Source: Deuterostichococcus epilithicus
Lineage: Eukaryota > Chlorophyta > Trebouxiophyceae > Prasiolales > Stichococcaceae
DNA length: 64,000 bases
NCBI GenBank assembly: GCA_033439295.1
Contig: JAVTLE010000013.1
Location: 1,550,001 to 1,614,000 of the forward strand
Direction: 5' to 3'
This document shows positions 33,172 to 43,157 of this stretch, in pieces. The position numbers and the translations under genes are program-made. The first letter of the stretch is position 1. Each line of letters begins with the position of its first letter. Under the pieces are notes generated by a model, which was not told the origin of the DNA, did no database searches, and saw nothing but the letters and a program-made list of their open reading frames with translations.

Positions 33172-36100
33172 TTATTGGTGATCGTCAGTTGCCGCACTGT
33201 GGTAGTCACGAACACCATGGCCTGCTGCTGGCAGGGATTGGCCACAGGCTGCGCTGCCTTGAGGCCAGGCTGCTTCAGAATTTCGCACATTGTCCTGAGG
33301 CAGGCTGCCGCTGCTGCGCCATGCTTCGGCATCATTGGCCGCTGCTGCCTCTCGTTGCCAGCCGCCATCTTGCTGCCACATGTCAGCCTCCGCCGCGGCC
33401 AGACCAAATCCTCCAGCCTGCTGGCCGCTGAGCTCCCAGACGCCTCGCTGAACGACGCTCCCGTCGTCTGCAGCTGAGATTATCTGGGCATTATTAGGGT
33501 CCCAGTAATAAGCCGCGCTGCCGCCGCCGCTGCCCTCATTGTAGTCAAAAATTCGTTCTGCGCCCTCGGTGACATTCTCAGGGTCGATTGTGCCATCTCC
33601 GTTTGTGGCAGCTTCCGTCGCGCCGTCTGGGCATGCGGCGACGTCAGCAAAGCCCCATGGACTGGCAGCATCGGGGCCACTTGAGGTGTCTGCAACTCCA
33701 GAGGCGCTCCACAGCGCTCCACCGCCGCCCTCTTCTCTGCCTGGAGCTGCGCCAGCAGGACCTGCCGCCCAGAACACTCTGCCGTCTGCGCCGGCCCCTT
33801 CTTGAGCGGCGTCATTGTAGCTTGTCTCCGCATTTACGCCGACCCTGGCACCCCACAGTGCCCCGCCGCCGCCGGCAGCCCCGCACCAGTCCGCAGCCAC
33901 CTCATGGCCGGCGCCTGCATCCACAGACTCCGCTGGGCACCACGGCGCACTGCCGCCGCCGCTGCCACCTGCTTCCCGACCCTCGAAGTCGGTCGCCATG
34001 TCCGTGATGTTTGTCGCGCCCCACAGCGCACCGCCACCAGTGCCAATGGTGAACCTGTCCATGTCCGTGCTGTGCTGTGAGGCCCACAGGGCTCCTCCGC
34101 CTTTTGCCACCGGCTGAAGCTTGCCTGGGCTGCGCGGGTACAGCACGACCGGCCTGCAAAACATCGCACCTCGTTCGAGTGCCACATACTGTCCGCAGTT
34201 CAAACCGCGTGCATCCGTGCAAAACCTGTAAGAGTAACGACAGCAACAGGCATACGTGAGACTCACTCGAGCATGTTGTCCATGTCTGCCTGGCAGCCTG
34301 AGTCGAACACCTGTGGCAGGAATAGCAGAAATGTAGCACAGCCACTACTACAACAAAGCGCATTCACTGGGGCCCTCACCCTGAGTTGCTGCGCATGGCA
34401 TGTCACGTGAATAGCATGACTGCTTCTCACGAAGCTCAGAGCTGGTTCGGGTAGCTCTGATTGGCAGCACTGGAAGCAGCAAACCTCTTTGTGGCGCTTG
34501 CCGCAGCAGAAGCCGATGCGACCCCGCCGCCAGCAGAAGAACCAGGTCAGCAGCGCCAGTAGCAGCAGGACAGCAATGAAGAGAATGACCCAGCCGGCCA
34601 CCGTCGGCAACTTGCCATCGAACAGGAGGCCCAGCCCTGATTTGGTGTTGGTAGTCGTGCCATTGCCGAGACCTGCACATGGATTAAAGGCATGGTTCAG
34701 TTCAGCGTCGCCAACCCGGCAGGCGCATCACTCATCCAGTAGTCGCGACTTCGGCTTGCATGTCCAGTCCAGGCCGCAGGAAGAGAAGGATCCATGCAGT
34801 GAGCCCAGTCTGCCATGCTCACTGGTAGCTCACCTGGGCTACCAGGTGGGGGAAGGATGCCGGGTGTCGGCGGAATCATCAAGCCGCAGTACACAAATGC
34901 CGACAAATCCTGATCATTGCTGGTGACCCACCCAGCATTGCAGTCGCAGCTGCGGCGATCAAAGAGGACGGTGAGTTGACCCTGATGCCTTGGCAACTGA
35001 CGACTCGGGCACAGTTGACGAGCAAATACGTGACGCACAGCAGGATCGCCCTCCGAGGCAAGTGCATGCATGTATATGGACAGTGCATATGGACAGTGTC
35101 CAATGGCAGAAATGCGGCCGCCTTGAATTTATGGTCACCCGCATGTGGGAGAGACGGCACCATGCGGTCCGCAGTCTGGAGTACCGTAGGGGCACATGTT
35201 TCCAGCACTATCCGCCTGCAGGGCCACATAGATTACAATCATGCGGTGCAATCGATCAGCCATCAGCAGCGGCCCTTGCACAGCGGAGCACAAGAGCTGA
35301 AGCAGGCAAATGCAACAAAGCATCGCAGATTTGCGTCAAAGAAAACCTGCATCAGAGAGCAGGCGTTTCGTGTGCTCACCGGGCTGACTGCATCTGGCAG
35401 CGGTGAGGGGGGCGGCAGCAGCGGCGACGGCGGTGGGGGAGGCAGCGGTGGCGGCGGCGGCGACGAGCAGGCGGTGCAGACCAACGTTGGACTGCCGGCA
35501 TTGAGCACTGTGATGTTGCCATAGTCTGTCGTGAACCCTGGGTCACCCACCGCGCCTGCAGCCGTGCGCTCGAAATGTCACATGGTGCGAGACCGCCGCT
35601 TCGAATTGGAGTAATGAGAGACCTCCCAGCCTCAATGCCGGGTTCAGAATCAGGCCCCTGTGATCAGGAGAAGTGGGCACGGGTTTTGCCAGCGTCCGGT
35701 CCATCAGCATGCTTCCGCCCGACCCCCGACGGCGGCGGAGCTGCAACAGTCATTCGTCATGCGCCCCTGCGTGCGCCTGGAGCCCTGATGCGCACCTGGC
35801 CAAGAGGCGAGGAAACTGCCGTTCTGTAGGCTCTGTTGCAGATGCAGCGGCCGCGTCGTGTAGAAGTCGGGCGGCCATTTGATGTTAAGGTCAAGCACCG
35901 CGCTGCCGGACCTGTAAGCCGATACCCTGATGGCAGTGTCACCGGTGGAGTGCCAGGAGTACACATCGCCCGCCGCGGCAGTGATCATGAACAGCCTGCG
36001 AGACGCGCACCGCGCCGTCAAACCAAAGAGGGGATGTCTGTCTGTTGGAAGAAACGCCCGGTCTGCAAGCACTTCAGCAGCTAGGCCATGCTCTGCTGCA

Positions 36101-39100
36101 CAACAGGCTCAGCAAATGGCTGACCGAGCAACTCTCAGAGTTGGCAAGCACTAAGGTGATGATGTTGCGGCTTCTCACAACTACACCTGGTCTTCAGGCG
36201 GTCCAGGTAGGCAGTCGAAGCAACATCTGGCAGCAGCAGCGTCGTCAAATTCAGGTCGTTGAATGACAAAGTGAAGGCAAGGTACGGCGACGTCGACACA
36301 GGCGGTGGCGGCGGCGGTCTCGGCGGCTTTGGCGGCGCTGGAGGCAGCGGCGGGGGCGGCGGCGACGGCGGCCGCGGCGGCGGCCGCGGCGGCGGCGCCG
36401 GCAGCGCCTGGAACCCCACAAGCTGCTGCAGAGCCGGCCCTGAGTCCTGGTTAACGTACGTCACCAGGATGCAGAAGCCCTGCACGCCCGTCCCGCTCAA
36501 CACTGCAGTGCAGCGATGACAGATTCCATGGAGGCCGGTTTAAGCATCGTGAGACCCTGCGATGGCTGGGAACTCACCAGGAGACCATGCCGTATGGCAT
36601 TGATAAGCGCAGGAGGAGCGTCATGGCTGCTGGATTCGTCAAGGATTTTTGCTTGACGTTGATCCCAATTGGTTCTGTGTCAGAAGGGGCCAAGTACTGC
36701 TGCGCACCAATGGGCATGACGAAGCTGAAGGATGCACCAGGTGCGATGGCCTGCACAATGTCAGCGCTGGTGGAAGCGATGGCGCTGTCGGCCCCGCAGC
36801 TGGACTCGTTGCCATTGCTGGTCAGCGGGGACGTACAGCAGCGGTCGATGGAGCTCCTGAAGTTGCCGGTGATGTTGCCGGTGTTTTGAATGGTCTGAAC
36901 CAGCTGACCTGTAGCAGGAGAAGGTCTCAGCAAAAAGATAGGTATAAGGCTTAGGACACCGCCGGCGGTCTGCAAACTGCGTGGGTCGGCCAGTCGCGCA
37001 GGTGCTGCTTCGTGGCAGTTTGCTGTCAAGACTGGTGGGATTCACTGGCGGGAGCAGTGCTGCACCGGCCATGCTGCCGTCAATGAGGGAGATGCCGCCC
37101 TCGCCCACAAGGGGCGCCAGTGCGGCGACGGCAGAGCCGTGAACCAGCGAGTACACACTCAGGTCCAGGTTGATGAACAGCTGCACACAACACAGGCAGG
37201 GTCTTCGACTGCCGCCGAGTCAGAATACAGAGTGCCGCGTGGCGTGCGCGCACATGCACGCTGCTCCGTTATTTTGTGCAAGGTCACATGCATCACTCCT
37301 GACATGTACGGCAACTGCAATCGAGGGTTTCATCGAGAGTCCATGGGGTTGTGCAGGTCCGCACCCACCTGTAGCAGCGCGTTGGCGCTGTAGTCGCAGG
37401 TGACTTCTGTGGAGTTGTACTCAATGTTGTTGTTCCAGCCCGTGGCGTATGCTAGAAACCTGCACGTCGCGTTAGCAGGCGGCCCACCTGCATGCATTTC
37501 ATCGGCCTGAGGTCTCGAAAAACAGCATGCTGTCGTCTGACCTGCTGGCTCGGCGGTTCCGCACGCCGTACAGGTGTATGTTCGCCGCAGCATTCGATGC
37601 TTCTTGTCCTTCGTTCGCAACTAATGCTGCTGACTACACAGTGCGGATGGCATGTCAGAGGTCAAGCGGGAAACAGCGGGTTGCGGAGACGCACTGAGGT
37701 AGCTGGCGATGGATCTGCCGCGCCATGGGCTGAACTGGTCGTAGGCGCTGCTGCCGGCCACCGTGAGGCATTGCCCGTACGTCTGGCCGCATTGGAAGCA
37801 GCTCCTCCACTGATTGGCGGTCAACCCGATGTGGTTGGCCGTGCCGCCACCATAGTCCACTGCCGCAGTCGGGACTAGGATCCCTGTGAAGCGCTGGCTG
37901 GCCGTCACGATGTCGTGCCATGGCCCCATACAGTGCAGTTTCGCAGGACTCACCCATCGACCAAAGTGCGGCGGCATCTCATAGGCCGAAATTGGGCAGG
38001 GGCGCCAGACCCGAATCTGGAAATGCCGTGCTGACATCAGACACGCCTGGATCAGTGAGGTAGTCTTTGAGCCGCATCAGCCAGTTCGAGGTGATGTAGG
38101 TCAGGTTGACGTCGGCGCCAGCGATGTTGGCAGACGCGCTGATGCCGGTAGCGCTGGCGGCTTTGACCACCGTGCCGCCAGTATAGGGCTGCCCATAGGG
38201 CTGCAGTGTGATGCGCTGCCCTGAGGAGCCCTGCTGCTGTGCCTTTGCACACAGGGAGTCTGGCTTTCGGCAGCATGCTGGGGCAGGGTCCGGCACATTA
38301 GCCGACTGCGTGAGAGGCAGAATCATACAAGTGCAGAGAAATGATGCACCCGCAGGCTGCTGGGTCATTGTGAGCCTGCACCAAGTCCAACGGCACCGAT
38401 GTGGAAAGCTCAGAGAGGCAGCAATATTTGCAAACAGGGCCGCACCGCCACGTCCAGCGAGAACAGCTGGAAGGCCAGGCTGTTGTATTTGACGCTGAAG
38501 CCGTCGTACTGTGTGGCATTTTGCGAATACGTGTGGCCGACGCCGCCGCAGCACTGCGATGATGGCACTGTCGAGCACGACGCCAGCGACTCGTAGGCGT
38601 TCTGGAACCAGAAGGACGGCAGCGGCTTGCCCAGCGGCAGCGCTGCAGGTGTAGAATCAGGGCGTCAGGCCGAGGGCAGGCTCATTGCTTTGCACAGGAT
38701 GTGCTCCTGCCGACGCACTGCGTGAGGCACTGGAAAGCACTGGGAAGCATAGAGCCTGCTGCGCAGCACGTCAGTTATTTCGGGGTTAGAACCTAAGCAG
38801 CACATCTGGGAGTCAGCCGGGGCTCACATCGGCGGTCGATGCTGGAGGCATTTGTCGGCGACAGCGTGACGCTGATATCAGATGTGGGGGCCCAGTAAAC
38901 GCCGGCCTGATCTCCGATGATGGGCAGATCTGCAAAGCACCAGCTCCCTTACTGCTAGATATGAGAATCAAGAGCAATATCGAGAAGCTGCCGTCGGTAC
39001 AGCGTGATGCTGCAATATGCCTGCATTCATAGCCGGGTGTGCGCTACTAGAGCAATGCCTCAGACGCACTAGCAGGCAATGTTAACGTGTAGTTGAAGTT

Positions 39101-39298
39101 GCCGCTCCACTGCGCAAAGTTGACCGCGATGGACAACTGCCCGTTGCTGACTTGTTTGATGACGGTTTTAGTGATGGCGGCGGCACAGCTGGTGCTCAGC
39201 TGCGCAATGCCGATGGCAACCAGCAGGAGGACGGAGCACAGCCCTCGCCGGCTGCGAATGGTCGTGAGGAAACATAATCTGCTATCAAGGAAGACCAT
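33172..39298 (-). CDS. Unrecognised large single-pass membrane protein, proline-rich ectodomain and GGGALW-repeat tail
   Basis: Not assigned to a family. The start ATG at 39298 opens a signal peptide (CSVLLLVAIGIAQLSTSC), then NFAQWSGNFNYTLTLP. Many short exons down to about 34680 encode a Cys-containing, Asn-glycosylation-rich ectodomain, e.g. SVTLSPTNASSIDRR, SSQCCGGVGHTYSQNATQYD, CFQCGQTYGQCLTV, SNGNESSCGA and FSFVMPIGAQQYL. Two proline-rich stretches (about 36300-36420 and 35400-35480; PPRPPSPPPPPLPPAPPKPP) resemble hydroxyproline-rich cell-wall glycoproteins. At 34540-34610 lies one membrane helix (GWVILFIAVLLLLALLTWFF) followed by CWRRGRIGFCCGKRHKEVCC. The last exon, down to TGA/TAA at 33172, is Gly/Ala/Trp-rich with repeated GGGALW modules and is probably cytoplasmic. 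Exon joins were not all resolved, so length (about 1000 residues) is approximate. Confidence 0.6.
33500..34115 (-). repeat. Degenerate GGGALW protein-coding repeats
   Basis: On the - strand the last exon of the membrane protein encodes, in order, GGGALWAS, GGGALWGAT, GGGSAPWCPA, GGGGALWGARV, GGGGALWSAS and GGGSAAYYWD, each separated by about 20 to 60 residues of acidic, Ala/Asp-rich sequence. DGRVFWAAG and SPWGFAD lie between copies. The glycine run plus one tryptophan is the conserved part; linkers are not conserved. Confidence 0.85.
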
Positions 39299-39793
39299 GC
39301 TGCATTCAAGAGCTCTGACTCCAAGGTGCCGTCGCGCTCATGCGAGGCGGCGGCAGGAGGGGAATTGCACTAGAATGACCAGTCCGTCAGCGTAGCAGTG
39401 ATGGATGTATGTTGCGATCTTATTGCAAAGCCTTTCAGGCTAAGGCAGCTGCACCCCCTGAGCTTGCGCAAAACATGTGGTGTCTCGTCGATTGTCGGAC
39501 TCTCGCCGGACGTAGTCGGCCTATCGATTGCGATAAGCGCATGCAGCCTACACTGAAGCATGCAGGCCGGAAACTGCCTTGCGACTTGCGAGGCAAGCAA
39601 CAACGGCGAATATATCAGCAGGCGTTACAAGTCAACTTGGCCAAGGATCTCCTCTGTCACGTCTCACGTGACGTTTTACCGTACTGCTTCCTGCATTCCT
39701 TACAAGCCTACAACACCACAGCCTTCCCCGGTTTTCCGTTCCCGGCCCCGTTTTCGAATCAGCAACGCCTTCGTGTTTTCATCAGACGCGGAC
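39299..39793. other. Divergent promoter region
   Basis: Between the starts of the membrane protein gene (-) and RRP42 (+). The RRP42 frame is open upstream of its ATG back to about 39560 but that part does not resemble the family, so I treat it as leader. Confidence 0.5.
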
Positions 39794-41582
39794 ATGCTTG
39801 TCGGCAGCGAGCGGGCGTACCTCGTCGACTGCTGCGAGGCAGGCATCAGGGCAGACGGTCGCGCCTGCCTCGACTGGAGGCCCATCTCGGTCGAGACGGG
39901 CGTGATCCTCTCCGCAAGCGGTTCCTCGCGCGTCAGGCTCGGCACCACAGACGTCATCGTCGGCGTGAAGGTGAAGCTGCGGCGGGGCGCTCTGCAGCAA
40001 GGCAGCATGCTGCGCCGCCATGCACCCACCTTGAGGCGTTTCAACCTCCAATGGCTGTGAATGTCCCTCCCGCTGCAGGCGGACATCGGAGTGCCGGATC
40101 CAGACCGACCAGACTGCGGGAGGATCCAATTTTCCGTCGAGTGCTCGGCGTGCGCCGGGCCGGCGCTGCAGGCACGCAAGCTCCTGCACGCTATCCTGAG
40201 CTGATCTAGGTGAACCTTACATGACCGTTCGTGTTTTGCAGCAAAATTTGATCTGCTCCACCAAACCACCTGCAGCTGCCTGACACGCCTGCCTCTGCTG
40301 CGTCAGGGCCGCGGCGCGGAGGCGATCAGCTCTGCGCTCACCAAGCTTCTCGAGCGCACCTACGATGCAGACAGCAACGGTGCGGCCCCTACACGCCCCG
40401 TGCGGCCCCCACGACCGCCCCTGGAGACAGCGTTGAGTGTACATGCCTGCATTTGGAACCGCGTTAGCTCACCCCGAGCGACAGCCTCCTGTGATTGTGC
40501 AGCATTCAGATTGACCGGCCGCTGCTGGCGCAGGCCTGGAGATGTCCAAGCTGTGCATCATGTCGGCGAAGAAGTGCTGGGTGCTGCACGTGGATGCGCT
40601 GATTGTGGGCGCTGACGGCAACCTGGCGGACACCACCAGCCTCGCCGTCAAGGTGCCGCCGCCAGTTCACACCTTTCCGCACGCCGCGTGATCATGTGCC
40701 ATGGACGCCTACAACCCGCTGAGCCTCCGTCACGCCGAACCAACAGCATGCACATGCGCGCTGGAGCTGGTGGGAGGCGGTCTCCCACAGCCCACCGCCG
40801 CTTGCTCCTGCGTGACCCGACCAAACAGTCAGCAACCCACTCTCTGTCGCCGCCCGCAGGCGGCCCTCGCCGACACCGACGTCCCATCGGTCAGCGTGGT
40901 GGAGGCGGAGGGGGACCACGGCGACGACCCCGAGCTGGACGTGGACGACGACCCGGACACCGCGATGCGGCTGGACGTGTCCGGCCTCCCGGTCCTCGTC
41001 ACCATCGGGCAGGCGAGCCTTTTTCTGAACCTTAATGTGACACGAAGCTGTGCAGCGCCGCGCGGAGTGTCACGATTGAAGCGGGTTCAGGCGACGATCT
41101 CATGGCTGCTGGCGTGGTGCCTTCTGGAGTCCTGCCGTGTTGCCTTCTGGTGTCCTGCCCGCCAGAGGCTCGCGAGCGGCAGCAGAACGCGTGCGGCACT
41201 GCAGGCTGTACGATGGCGTCCCACGCTGTGCAGGTGGGGTCTGCATATCTCGCGGATCTGACGGCGGCAGAGGAGGCTTGCAGCGATGCTGCGCTGCAGG
41301 CGGCAGTCAGTTCGAGTGGCGCCATCCATGGCCTGAGCAAGCAGGGGCATGGGGTCCTCAGCCCAGACACACTGCTGGTGCGTTGCTGCTGTTTGTGAAC
41401 ATCGAGCCGCAATTTGTGCACCTGCCTTGCTCTTGATGCAGGTCGCACGTCAGGATGTGATGACACACTGCCATGCTGCGGGTCGCTCTTGCTGGCTCTG
41501 GCGCTTAAGAGGAGACAGGCATGACAACTGCTGGGGATCGAATTTGATTGACATCAAACAACCTGTACTGCGCAGGAAATGA
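39794..41582 (+). CDS. RRP42: Exosome complex subunit RRP42 (EXOSC7)
   Basis: RNase PH-fold ring subunit of the nuclear and cytoplasmic RNA exosome, structural rather than catalytic. Exons 39794-39970, 40079-40171, 40307-40379, 40534-40652, 40860-41012, 41234-41377 and 41442-41582 close in frame to 299 residues (family 265-307). Signatures: RADGRACLDWRPISVETGVI, ASGSSRVRLGTTDVIVGVK, GRIQFSVECSACAGPALQ, GRGAEAISSALTKLLERTYD, KKCWVLHVDALIVGADGNL, LPVLVTIGQVGSAYLADLTA, EEACSDAAL. The ATG at 39794 matches the family N-terminus. Two introns appear to start with GC (40172 and 41013). The last exon (VARQDVMTHCHAAGR onward) matches the family weakly; without splicing at 41378 the protein would stop at 41398. 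Confidence 0.9.
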
Positions 41583-42138
41583 GGCAGCATGCCCGGGACT
41601 GCGGTCCTGTGCTGTCGAAACAGCTAGCCAATGTGTTGCACGATGCAATGATAATGTGAACATTCGCTTTCGTGTATGTGGTTCTGTACCTAGCCGGTTG
41701 ATTTCGGACGCGAGCTTGGAGGAAACGCTCCAGGTTGCGATGCACGTGCGGAAAGCCATTGATAGGTGGTGCCTGGAATTCCTCAGCTAATCGTAAATCA
41801 CAGTCAGAAACCACAACTATCCAAACAAGGCTACAAATCAGGCATAAGCAATCGGCGAGTGCACGTGCTATAATTCAACAAGCCATGATGATCTGTTCGC
41901 CGCCATGATGCCGATCCCGATGACCAATGTGCAATGAGCCACCTGCTGGCAAAGCAACAGCACGTATCACTTGACTGAAATCGCTTTGAGACGAGACCTG
42001 TGGGCAGCGGCTCAACAGACGCGTTGGAATGCGTCCGACAACAGCAGTGCCCAGACAGATGCCATGCGCGAGCCCACACCTCCGCAGCGTTTTTCTGTGA
42101 GCAGGCTGCATTTGCAGATATCACAGGCTTTGCACTCC
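41583..42138. other. Convergent intergenic gap
   Basis: Between the stops of RRP42 and SPC12. Nothing recognised. Confidence 0.5.
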
Positions 42139-42420
42139 TTATCGCCGTGATTTACGCTTCACTGCTGCTTTGTCTGCAGGCGACGATGCTGCTGCTGCCG
42201 CATCGCTGCGCTGCACCGGCTGCCATTGGAGGGGGTTTTTGTTGAACAAGGGCCAGTCTGGCACTGCGAGGACGACTGCTGCGAGCGTGCCGGCGCTGTA
42301 GGTCAAGAGTGTCAGCCGGAACTGGCCTGAGATCCAGCCCACCAGGAATGCGACCACAGCTGCGAAGATCAGTGTATACAGGCAAAATTGCTCCGACAAC
42401 TTTTGTCCCCTCAAGTCCAT
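42139..42420 (-). CDS. SPCS1: Signal peptidase complex subunit 1 (SPC12)
   Basis: Accessory ER membrane subunit of signal peptidase. The single uninterrupted frame, ATG 42420-42418 to TAA at 42141-42139, encodes 93 residues: MDLRGQKLSEQFCLYTLIF, AAVVAFLVGWISGQFRLTLL, TYSAGTLAAVVLAVPDWPLF, NKNPLQWQPV and a Lys/Arg tail KAAVKRKSRR. The D-x-x-GQKL-x-EQ start, two membrane helices, VP-x-WP-x-(F/Y)N-x-x-PL-x-W and basic end match plant SPC12 at its usual length. The frame stays open upstream, but homology places the start here. It is the only intronless gene in the window. Confidence 0.93.
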   Translation of the reverse strand: MDLRGQKLSEQFCLYTLIFAAVVAFLVGWISGQFRLTLLTYSAGTLAAVVLAVPDWPLFNKNPLQWQPVQRSDAAAAASSPADKAAVKRKSRR

Positions 42421-43157
42421 AGTGATGCAAGACCAGACACAGACTCTGCTGTGATGCGAGGCAGACGCAAGTGCGACACTAAAGCGCAAAGCGCAATGCG
42501 AGCTTTGGACTTGCTTGATCAGGGGGCCGCAGCAGTTGAGGGACGAGGGCAGGTCGGCTCCACAAAAATTCGCGCCCGTAAGTTTCTGCAATGATGCTCA
42601 GCCCTGCATCCTCACGACCCTGCATCCATTGCCTGTACGGTGTTGTCTGATGGCAGCGTTCTGCTGCAGATGAACAAAGCATACATTGCTCACATCCCCA
42701 GCTTGCAGAAGCTTAGAGGACAAACGCATGCGAAGCCGCCGCACCTCATATATGGATTGATATACCTAGATCGCTCTCTCTCTGGCACTGGACTCGCCTA
42801 GAGAAACGAAAGCTATACCAACGTTGCCCTTGGTGAAGTTCCGGGTGCACACACATTTTACCAAAGCAAACACATCAGCAGTACCTAGTGTGTTTTGCCG
42901 GCTCAACGGCGGCGATGGGCATGCACCTGCACTGAACACTAACAGATCCCACGATGAATCTCGGCACATGGCCATGCTGCTCCCCCAAACTACCCAGAAT
43001 TAGCCGTGTAAGTCTTGATTCTACAACGTAGAATTTAACCAAATACAGAGCTGGCACCACGGGAGAATGTCCTTTGCCAGCCCTGAAGTGGGCGGCAGAC
43101 ATAGAGATACAGCGGCAGCTCTGATGCCGGCCAGCCACATCATTCCGCACAGGGCAC
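42421..43157. other. Intergenic gap
   Basis: Between the SPC12 start and the stop of the TRAIP-like gene, both on the - strand. It should hold the SPC12 promoter and the TRAIP 3' UTR. No other feature supported. Confidence 0.5.

Noticed and set aside
33569-34080. Open + frames opposite the GGGALW exon, rich in Pro/Arg/Ser
   Set aside because: Complement of Gly/Trp/Ala-coding DNA; no start context or splice partners.
36259-36519. Glycine-rich + strand frame suggesting a Gly-rich wall protein
   Set aside because: It is the antisense of the proline-rich hinge on the - strand, which fits the flanking exons and signal peptide.
39560-39793. Upstream in-frame extension of RRP42
   Set aside because: It has no resemblance to the family N-terminus, whereas MLVGSERAYLVDCCEAG at 39794 does.
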